From: CAZKCK01 sp964552325
GTDB taxonomy: Bacteria > Bacteroidota > Bacteroidia > Bacteroidales > TTA-H9
Assembly: GCA_964552325.1 (NCBI GenBank)
Contig: CAZKHA010000056.1
Coordinates: forward strand, 1-19,887
Direction: 5' to 3'
Length of the DNA: 19,887 nucleotides
In this document: piece by piece, positions 1-6,478 of the stretch
Layout: each line of letters opens with the position of its first letter
Numbering within the stretch: position 1 is the first letter of the stretch
Position numbers and translations under genes: made by a program
The notes under the pieces: model-generated
What the model was told of the DNA's origin: nothing
Databases searched by the model: none
What the model saw: the letters and a program-made list of their open reading frames with translations, nothing else

Positions 1-1040
1 ATTATGCAAATGCCTTAAAATACTACAGTTTGTGTGAGTCGTTTTGCCTTAAAACCAATGATTTGTACAATCTGGCATGGTTAAACAGGGATATGAGCAG
101 TATGTATTTAACCATGGGAGACTTTAGGCGTGCTTATGAGCATTTTGTAAAGTATCATAATCTGAATGATTCGCTTAATACACGAAAATACGATATGGGG
201 CTGGCGGATGCGAGAACCCGGTATGAAACTGAAACCAAGGAAAAGGAGTTGCAATTACTAACGCTCAAGCTAAATCAACATGAGCTTTATTTATACGGAT
301 TCGTGGCTTTAATAGTTTTGCTAATGCTTATCGGTGTTTTGTTGTATTACCAGATGAAAGCCAATGCGAAACGTAAGATCAGCGAGATGAACAACAAGCT
401 TTCTGAAATTACACATGCCAATCTGAGGCAGCAGATGAACCCTCATTTCATCTTTAATACCTTGAATTCGATACAATATTATATGTATCAGCACGATAAG
501 ATAGCAACAAACAATTATCTTACAAAATTCTCACGTTTAATCCGCAAAATTCTCGAGAATTCACAACTCCCGCTGGTCTCCTTAAAAGATGAACTGGATG
601 TGATTCAATTGTATCTGGAGTTGGAAACCCTGAGGTTCAAAGATAAATTTACCTTTGAAGTCATCCTAGATGATGACATAGATACTTTAACCTATAAGAT
701 ACCTTCGATGCTGATTCAGCCTTACGTTGAAAATGCTGTTTGTCATGGGCTTATCAATAAACCAGCAAATGGGTCGCTGCTTATTCAGTTGAAAATATGT
801 GATCAGCATATTTGTTGTACCATCCAGGATAACGGCATTGGCCGCGAAGCTGCCATGCAGATTCAAAAGCAGAAAGAATCAACACATAATTCACTGGGTA
901 CCAAGATTACCGAATCACGCATAAAACTCACCAATCAGTTGTATGGTACCGATTTAAGGGTAATATATACTGATTTGAAAGATGACTTAAACCAAGCTGC
1001 AGGAACGCGCGTTGAACTTCACTTACCCCTTATGACATGA
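1..1040 (+). CDS. TPR-containing LytS-type sensor histidine kinase (5' truncated by window)
   Basis: Membrane-bound sensor kinase of the LytS/YehU class (His_kinase, PF06580) that should phosphorylate the response regulator encoded immediately downstream. The reading frame is open to the left edge, where it reads like the end of a TPR helix (ALKYY), so the true start lies outside the window. A TTG at 30 is only the first possible in-window start. Counting from 30: TPR-like helices at about residues 1-50, a charged coiled linker at 55-85, one transmembrane helix at about 87-109, then the kinase core with the phospho-acceptor block QQMNPHFIFNTLNSIQ (His139). The N-box MLIQPYVENAVCHG and the G-box DNGIG of the HATPase domain follow. 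No periplasmic sensor domain follows the TPRs. The stop overlaps the next start (ATGA), which indicates translational coupling. Family assignment is firm; the stimulus is unknown. Confidence 0.95.
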   Translation, partial: YANALKYYSLCESFCLKTNDLYNLAWLNRDMSSMYLTMGDFRRAYEHFVKYHNLNDSLNTRKYDMGLADARTRYETETKEKELQLLTLKLNQHELYLYGFVALIVLLMLIGVLLYYQMKANAKRKISEMNNKLSEITHANLRQQMNPHFIFNTLNSIQYYMYQHDKIATNNYLTKFSRLIRKILENSQLPLVSLKDELDVIQLYLELETLRFKDKFTFEVILDDDIDTLTYKIPSMLIQPYVENAVCHGLINKPANGSLLIQLKICDQHICCTIQDNGIGREAAMQIQKQKESTHNSLGTKITESRIKLTNQLYGTDLRVIYTDLKDDLNQAAGTRVELHLPLMT

Positions 1041-1795
1041 AACCAATAAAAACACTGATAGTTGATGATGAAGCGGATGCGGTTGGATTTATCAGCAGCA
1101 TCATCAGAGAGTATTGTCCCAAACTTGAAGTAATCGGTTTTGCTAATTCCGCAAAGGATGGCGTTAGTCTAATTATTGAGAAGCAGCCGGAATTGGTTTT
1201 TCTGGATGTTGAAATGCCTCATGGCAGCGGATTTGATTTGCTGGCACAGTTTCCTGACAAAACGTTTGATGTGGTTTTTATTACCGCTTTTAACCAGTAT
1301 GCCATGAAAGCCATCAAATTCAGTGCAGTTGATTATATCCTGAAACCGATCAATATCAGTGAGTTTATTGAAGCTGTTGACAAGGTCACCGAAAAACGCT
1401 CACATTCCTACCATCAGCAGATTAATTACAGCGAATTGCTCGAAAACCTGAAATCAGCCCTGCCCACCAAGCTTGCAATTCCTACGAGCGAAGGCATGGA
1501 GTATTTAAATACCCGCGATATCATCAGGATTGAAGCTGACCGTAGTTATTGCTGGTTTTATCTGCAGGATCGGCGGAAATACCTGGTTTCAAAAAATCTC
1601 AAAGATTATCAGGACCTTCTAAGTGACCGGGATTTTTTTCGACCGCACAATTCGCATCTGATCAACCTCGATCACGTGAAAAAATACATCAAACAGGATG
1701 GCGGTTACATTGAAATGACGGATGGATCGCATATTCCGGTTTCCCGCATCAAGCGCGACCTCTTTCTGCAGCAGATGGCCAGGATGAGCCGTTAA
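1037..1795 (+). CDS. LytTR-family DNA-binding response regulator
   Basis: Cytoplasmic transcription regulator, 252 aa, the normal length for LytR/AlgR-type regulators. The N-terminal receiver domain (about 1-120) shows the acidic pocket VDDE at 9-12, phospho-acceptor Asp57 in FLDVEMP, Thr83 and Lys103 (in LKPI). The C-terminal LytTR domain (about 150-250) carries the typical segment RPHNSHLINLDHV and the ending DGSHIPVSR. It overlaps the kinase gene by 4 nt, so the two form a cognate pair. LytTR regulators usually bind direct repeats of about 9 bp; their targets here are not known. The next + gene starts 619 nt downstream, so it is probably transcribed separately. Confidence 0.96.
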   Translation: MKPIKTLIVDDEADAVGFISSIIREYCPKLEVIGFANSAKDGVSLIIEKQPELVFLDVEMPHGSGFDLLAQFPDKTFDVVFITAFNQYAMKAIKFSAVDYILKPINISEFIEAVDKVTEKRSHSYHQQINYSELLENLKSALPTKLAIPTSEGMEYLNTRDIIRIEADRSYCWFYLQDRRKYLVSKNLKDYQDLLSDRDFFRPHNSHLINLDHVKKYIKQDGGYIEMTDGSHIPVSRIKRDLFLQQMARMSR

Positions 1796-1864
1796 GGTTA
1801 ATTGAACAGTTTGTTTGCCAGGATTAGGAGGTTAATCAATAATGATCCTGTTAATAATCTCCAA

Positions 1865-2135
1865 TTATAATGGTTCCCATTCCAAGGACACATCATTACT
1901 AAAGAGTGCTTCTAAAAAATTTTCGGTGGCTTCGTAATGGTTCCATGATCCAAGCTTTTCAATTTGCGCAGCGTTTTCATTAACATCAAGCTTACCACCT
2001 CCGCTTGGCTTTAAAATTCTTGTTTCCACCGGTTCAATACACCACATTCACAACTGTAAACTGCGGTTTTAAAACTTTTGCAAGCCCCGTCAAAGCAAAT
2101 TTTTTATCGCTTTTCAAAAGTAGTAAAATTAACAT
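1865..2135 (-). pseudogene. Possible frameshifted remnant of a small gene
   Basis: Two minus-strand frames follow each other. A 33-aa frame begins with ATG at 2135 (MLILLLLKSDKKFAL...) after an A/G-rich leader and ends in TGA at 2034-2036. A 60-aa frame runs from ATG at 2047 to TAA at 1865, contains ILKPSGGGKLDVNEN, and ends EWEPL. They overlap slightly in different phases, and the second ATG directly follows an in-frame TGA. Both read like ordinary protein rather than random sequence, so one explanation is a gene of about 90 codons broken by a frameshift. I do not recognise the protein, and chance open frames are an equally serious alternative. Confidence 0.25.
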
Positions 2136-2163
2136 ACAATTCTTCTTTTTCTTCGGAGGGGTG

Positions 2164-2223
2164 AGTGGAAAAGTTTTATAACTTATTGATAACATGTTGT
2201 TAAGCTAATAACCCTGTTGAAAA
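2164..2223 (+). promoter_or_regulatory. Cluster of four DnaA-box-like 9-mers, helically phased
   Basis: Four same-orientation 9-mers resemble the reverse of the DnaA box (TGTGGATAA): AGTGGAAAA at 2164, TATTGATAA at 2184, TGTTGTTAA at 2195 and TGTTGAAAA at 2215. Start-to-start distances are 20, 11 and 20 nt, close to multiples of one helical turn. An AT-rich tract lies to the left. None is a perfect TTATCCACA box; each differs from the canonical 9-mer at two or more positions. This could be an origin-like element, a DnaA-regulated site or a coincidence in AT-rich DNA. Confidence 0.3.
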
Positions 2224-2414
2224 GTCATTATAAGACACATATCCTTGATGTTGACCAGCGAACGGCTAAAACACACATCCTGCAAGTTGAAATCTGCTGT
2301 TGGTAGATTACTACCCCGGTTAAGCAAAGCCTCACAGTACTTTTATATCCAGTATAATCTGTCCGCTGTTTGTCATTCATTTGATGCCGGAATGCGGACT
2401 TTAAAGAATTAACC

Positions 2415-3665
2415 ATGAAACATTTTTTACTTATTGCAATCCTGTATTGTGCAATTTTAACTGTGCAGGCTCAAGACTATTTAGTGAGTTTTGCCGGTTC
2501 TGGTGCATCTACAACAATCGACAACGTAAGGGTTGAAAACCTTACTCAGGGTACATTCCTGACATTAGCAGGCGGTGATCAGTTGGAGCTGATGGGACAA
2601 TTAACCGGGATGCTTCCCGTATTGCAATCATCAGCAAACCCATTAATCATTTATCCCAATCCATCAGCAGGAGCTATTGTAGCAACTTTTATTGCACCCA
2701 GTGATGGTGATGCGGCTATTGAAGTCATTGATAATACAGGCAAAAGGATCGTAAAAACGTATAAGCATTTGGTTATGGGCCGACATTCGATGACCATCAA
2801 TGGATTGGGTGCTGGTATTTATTTAGTTAAGATTCAATCTGATGCATACGGGTATTCCGGCAAAATCATCAGCTGCTCTGCCACCGGATTGCCTTTGCAC
2901 ATTGCCTTTGGCGAACCAGAACCCATAAAAATGGAAGGGGTAAAAAGTTCGGGTGCTATAGTGCAAATGCAGTATACCACAGGTGATTTGCTAAAATTTA
3001 CCGGCCATTCAGATGTTTTTTCAACAGTTTATATGGATGTGCCAACCCAAAGCAAAACGATTACCTTCAACTTTGTGTCGTGTACTGATTATGACGATAA
3101 TCATTATTCCGTGGTGCAGATTTGTAATCAATTATGGATGGCTGAAAACCTTAAAACAACAAAATACAGCAATGGTGAAGAAATACCAGAAGTTAGCGGA
3201 TCCTCAGAATGGAATAGTTTGTCGACCGGGGCATATTGTTATTTTGATAATAACCCTGATTATGCGCCGACATTTGGGAGTTTATATAATTGGTTTGCAG
3301 CCACTGACAACCGTAATATTTGCCCTACAGGCTGGCATGTGCCAACAGATACTGAATGGATAAGCCTGACTTCATGTTTGGGCGGTGAAGCGGTTGCAGG
3401 GGGTAAAATGAAAGTACCCGGCACAGTCTATTGGTTTTCTCCCAATGCTGGAGCTACCAATGAAAGCGGATTCTCCGTAATTGCCGGAGGTAACCGCAGT
3501 TTTGGAAATTTCGACGCGATGGGGTATGGGGGTTCGTTTTGGTCCTCAACGGGAATTGAAGATGTTTTTGCATGGGGCCGCGACATCTTCTACTATAATA
3601 CGGTGGCAAACCGGCATGGAACGGACAAAAGGAGTGGATTATCAATTCGTTGTTTAAAAGATTAG
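2415..3665 (+). CDS. Exported FISUMP-domain protein with internal T9SS-like domain
   Basis: Predicted secreted or surface protein, 416 aa, of unknown molecular function. A Sec signal peptide covers residues 1-20 (cleavage near VQAQ|D). A short beta-rich N-terminal region (about 22-60) resembles one I recall from other Bacteroidota proteins of this kind. A domain at 79-152 begins YPNPSAG and ends in the GAGIYLVKI strand, so it looks like a T9SS type A sorting domain, but it is internal. Residues about 222-416 are a FISUMP domain (Fibrobacter succinogenes major paralogous domain, TIGR02145), shown by WMAENLKTTKYSNG, FGSLYNWFA, CPTGWHVPTDTEW, ATNESGFSVIAGGNR, FWSST and the end SIRCLKD. The next gene starts 2 nt after the stop, so the two are probably co-transcribed. 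Family assignment is firm; the function is not known. Confidence 0.9.
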   Translation: MKHFLLIAILYCAILTVQAQDYLVSFAGSGASTTIDNVRVENLTQGTFLTLAGGDQLELMGQLTGMLPVLQSSANPLIIYPNPSAGAIVATFIAPSDGDAAIEVIDNTGKRIVKTYKHLVMGRHSMTINGLGAGIYLVKIQSDAYGYSGKIISCSATGLPLHIAFGEPEPIKMEGVKSSGAIVQMQYTTGDLLKFTGHSDVFSTVYMDVPTQSKTITFNFVSCTDYDDNHYSVVQICNQLWMAENLKTTKYSNGEEIPEVSGSSEWNSLSTGAYCYFDNNPDYAPTFGSLYNWFAATDNRNICPTGWHVPTDTEWISLTSCLGGEAVAGGKMKVPGTVYWFSPNAGATNESGFSVIAGGNRSFGNFDAMGYGGSFWSSTGIEDVFAWGRDIFYYNTVANRHGTDKRSGLSIRCLKD

Positions 3666-3667
3666 CT

Positions 3668-4876
3668 ATGAAAAAAATTATTTTTCTATCCTCAATCATT
3701 ATGGTCATTGCAACCCAGTTGCTCATGGCACAGAACAACCTTCCTTACTTAGGGCAAGATCCTCCAGGTATGACTGTAAAGCGCTTTCCACCTGATTCGT
3801 TACTGGCAAACAATAGCAGTTGGTGGCATGGTTCACCTGTATTTACACCCGATGGCCTGGAGATGTTCTGGGCAGAATATGTAAAATACAGTCCCACAGT
3901 AGAGAATGCAACGCTGTTCACCATGAAGGTCGAAAATGGTAACTGGAGCTCCATTCAGCACCCTTCGTTTGGAATCACGGGTTATTTTGAAAACAGCCCT
4001 GTATTTTCAGTTACAGGCGATACACTTTATTTCTTTTCGTTGCGGCCCGGAGGCCCTTTCTTTATGGTTACGCGTATAGCTGGAGGTTGGTCGCAACCTA
4101 TTGCATTGCAGATACCTGTGCCCACAGGACTGAGTTTTGGACTTCAGCTGGCCGTGAACCGTTTCAGGGATGTTTATCTTGAACTCTCGTCCCAGGCCAA
4201 TCCTCAACCAGATATTTATGTTTCGCGCTTTCAGGATGGGGTGTATCAGATGGCTCAAAAACTGGAATATCAAATTAACACAACCGATAGCGAGTGGGCC
4301 CCGTTTATCGATCCGGATGATAAATACCTGATCTTTTCGTCGAACCGGCCGGGGATGATTGGATTACAGTTCGACCTTTATATCAGCTACAGAAATGAGG
4401 ATTTGTCATGGACCGAGCCGATCAATATGGGATCGGACATTAACTACTCTGGAGGTTATTTCCCATCAGTAAGCCTTGATAAACAGTTTCTTTTCTTCAA
4501 TACTGCCCGGCCCGGCGATCTGGGCTACAATGCTTACTGGATAAGTGCCGCTGTAATTGATAGCTTACGCAATACAACCGGGATACAGCAACACAATCAA
4601 CCAAAGCAGTTGCTCAAAATGTTTCCAAATGAACCCAACCCTTTCAAAGATAAAACAACCATCTCTTTTGAACTGGGGTCAGCCACAAAGCTAAGCATTG
4701 AAGTTTATAATATAAGTGGTATTCCGGTAAGGAGCATTGCCCGGGATAAAATGTACCCGAAAGGAATCAGTAGCTTTACATTCAATACCTTATGGTTAAA
4801 ACCTGGTACTTATACCTGCGTTCTGACCACTGAATCTGGCAACACCCTGTCGCAGAAAATGTTAATCGTAAAATAA
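3668..4876 (+). CDS. Secreted PD40 beta-propeller protein with T9SS sorting domain
   Basis: 402 aa from the ATG at 3668. An upstream in-frame ATG at 3650 would overlap the previous gene and put six residues before a textbook signal peptide, so 3668 is preferred. The signal peptide covers 1-21 (cleavage LLMA|Q or MAQ|N). WD40-like PD40 blades of the kind found in TolB-like propellers are visible at about 56-71 (SPVFTPDGLEMFW), 110-127 (SPVFSVTGDTLYFFS), 209-228 (EWAPFIDPDDKYLIFSSNRP) and 264-283 (YFPSVSLDKQFLFFNTARPG). Residues about 318-402 form a C-terminal T9SS type A sorting domain (FPNEPNPFKDKTTISF to SQKMLIVK). It is probably exported across the outer membrane by the type IX system and anchored or released there. 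The ligand is unknown; the propeller suggests protein or glycan binding rather than catalysis. Confidence 0.92.
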   Translation: MKKIIFLSSIIMVIATQLLMAQNNLPYLGQDPPGMTVKRFPPDSLLANNSSWWHGSPVFTPDGLEMFWAEYVKYSPTVENATLFTMKVENGNWSSIQHPSFGITGYFENSPVFSVTGDTLYFFSLRPGGPFFMVTRIAGGWSQPIALQIPVPTGLSFGLQLAVNRFRDVYLELSSQANPQPDIYVSRFQDGVYQMAQKLEYQINTTDSEWAPFIDPDDKYLIFSSNRPGMIGLQFDLYISYRNEDLSWTEPINMGSDINYSGGYFPSVSLDKQFLFFNTARPGDLGYNAYWISAAVIDSLRNTTGIQQHNQPKQLLKMFPNEPNPFKDKTTISFELGSATKLSIEVYNISGIPVRSIARDKMYPKGISSFTFNTLWLKPGTYTCVLTTESGNTLSQKMLIVK

Positions 4877-4907
4877 CAATCAACTGTATTAGCTAAATTT
4901 AAGAAAA

Positions 4908-6455
4908 ATGAAAATCAGATATTTGTTAATACTATTAGCTGGGCTTTATCCTTTTGCCCTTTGTGCTCAGCCCGTGAATATTCAGATTGGTGGACAGTTT
5001 AATGAGTGGACGTGCGAACCTTCGGTTTGCATGAACCCATCAAATCCTGATGAGATTATGGTCGGTTCGGTACTTGATAACTACTATTCAAGCAATGACG
5101 GTGGATTTAACTGGCAGCACGGAACGATATCTTCATCGTATGGAGTAAATGGTGATCCGGTAATTTTAGCTGATACGGCTGGCCGTTTTTACTATTTTCA
5201 CCTTGTGCCTGATCTGAGCCGTGTGGTTTGCCATAAAAAAGAAAGCCTGGATGCGCCATGGTCAACAGAGTCATACACTGCTGTTTATAATACGTATGAT
5301 ATTGATAAGGAATGGGCTGCCTATGATCCCGTTACCAACAACCTGTATGCTACCTGGACACGCTTCAATACCTGGGGTAGTTCAAACCCACAAGACTCTA
5401 CCGATATTTTTCTGGCCAAATCAACCGATGGCGGCGTATCATGGGGTGAACAGAAACTCATCAGCAATGCTGGTGGCAATGCCACGGCTGGGTTTTACAG
5501 CGTACATGGCTCATACCCCACAACGGGTCCCAATGGCGAGGTATATGTTTCCTGGTGGAGCCCGCAGGGAATGATGTTCAATAAATCAACGGATGAGGGT
5601 GAAACATGGCTGGCTTCCGATATCAATGTTACGGGGTTTTCGGTTCAATGGATTACAGGTATTCCGGGTATCCAGACCGGAGTGAGTTTCCCGGTAATTG
5701 CCTGCGACCGCAGCTATGGGCTCAACCATGGCACCATCTATGTAAATTGGACTGACAAAAGAACTGCCAGCAATGATGCAAACATCTGGCTGGCAAAATC
5801 CATTGATGGTGGTTTAACATGGTCAGCACCTGTTCGCGTAAACGATGATGGACCAGGCAAACACCAGTTTTTCAACTATATGGCTATCGACCAAGTAACG
5901 GGTAAGATCTATATCATCTTTTATGACCGCAGAAATTATTCGGATACCAACACCGATGTGTATCTTGCTATTTCGGATGATGGTGGAGAAACGTTTGCCA
6001 ACTATAAAATCAGTGAAACCCCGTTTATCCCATTTTCTACCGTATTCTTCGGGCATTATATTGGCGTTGCAGCCCATAATAACCACGTTTTTGCCACCTG
6101 GGTACGCATGGACGATGGGCAGTTGAGCCTCTGGGGAGCACCCATTGATCCGGACGCTGTAGGTACTGAACCAGTTTCCGCAATTCCTTTCTCGCTGGAA
6201 CAAAATGCACCGAATCCCTTCTATGAACACACTTTTTTCTCCTTCAAACTAACCGAAGCTGCCCACGTTTCGCTTCGTGTAATTGATATTTATGGCAAAG
6301 AGGTAGCTGTGCTTATCAACCATCAGTTACTCAATGCCGGTAAACATGTAAACCAATTTGCTCCTGAAAAATATAATCTGCCATCAGGCGTCTATCAGTA
6401 TTCGCTGATCACAGATAAATATACTGTGACAAAGAAAATGCTTTATTCCAGATAA
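4908..6455 (+). CDS. Secreted BNR/Asp-box (sialidase-like fold) protein with T9SS sorting domain
   Basis: 515 aa with a signal peptide at 1-20 (ALCA|Q). Five Asp boxes (SxDxGxxW) mark the blades of a sialidase-type propeller: SNDGGFNW at 62-69, STDGGVSW at 172-179, STDEGETW at 227-234, SIDGGLTW at 298-305 and SDDGGETF at 356-363. Residues about 430-515 are a T9SS type A sorting domain (NAPNPFYEHTFFSFKL to VTKKMLYSR). It is predicted to act at the cell surface or outside the cell. The arginine triad of a true exo-sialidase could not be confirmed by eye, so calling it a sialidase would be too strong; many Bacteroidota proteins of this kind are annotated only as exo-alpha-sialidase-like. It lies 31 nt after the PD40 gene, probably in the same operon. 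Confidence 0.9.
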   Translation: MKIRYLLILLAGLYPFALCAQPVNIQIGGQFNEWTCEPSVCMNPSNPDEIMVGSVLDNYYSSNDGGFNWQHGTISSSYGVNGDPVILADTAGRFYYFHLVPDLSRVVCHKKESLDAPWSTESYTAVYNTYDIDKEWAAYDPVTNNLYATWTRFNTWGSSNPQDSTDIFLAKSTDGGVSWGEQKLISNAGGNATAGFYSVHGSYPTTGPNGEVYVSWWSPQGMMFNKSTDEGETWLASDINVTGFSVQWITGIPGIQTGVSFPVIACDRSYGLNHGTIYVNWTDKRTASNDANIWLAKSIDGGLTWSAPVRVNDDGPGKHQFFNYMAIDQVTGKIYIIFYDRRNYSDTNTDVYLAISDDGGETFANYKISETPFIPFSTVFFGHYIGVAAHNNHVFATWVRMDDGQLSLWGAPIDPDAVGTEPVSAIPFSLEQNAPNPFYEHTFFSFKLTEAAHVSLRVIDIYGKEVAVLINHQLLNAGKHVNQFAPEKYNLPSGVYQYSLITDKYTVTKKMLYSR

Positions 6456-6478
6456 AAAAGAAATTAAACTATTTTAAT

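Larger units (their letters stand above)
1796..2414. other. 619-nt intergenic region without a convincing intact gene
   Basis: This stretch separates the two-component pair from the exported-protein island. It holds a possible decayed small gene on the minus strand (1865-2135). Next comes an AT-rich tract at about 2093-2160, then a run of DnaA-box-like 9-mers at 2164-2223. From 2224 to 2414 no gene, tRNA or clear terminator was seen. No good TAnnTTTG promoter stands directly before the gene at 2415; the nearest resemblance is TACTTTTA at about 2337-2344. Confidence 0.6.

Noticed and set aside
2029..2045. T-loop-like GGTTCAATACACC that could suggest a tRNA
   Set aside because: No acceptor, D-arm or anticodon stem could be built around it on either strand.
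2228..2416. 62-codon minus-strand open frame before the FISUMP gene
   Set aside because: Low-complexity, Cys/Ser/Arg-rich translation with no family likeness; it also overlaps the leader of the gene at 2415.
3454..3738. 94-codon open frame antisense to the end of the FISUMP gene
   Set aside because: It lies opposite two well-supported genes and shows no recognisable protein features; a shadow frame.
4908..6455. Calling the Asp-box protein a true sialidase
   Set aside because: Asp boxes mark the fold only; the catalytic Arg triad, Tyr/Glu pair and Asp could not be located with confidence.
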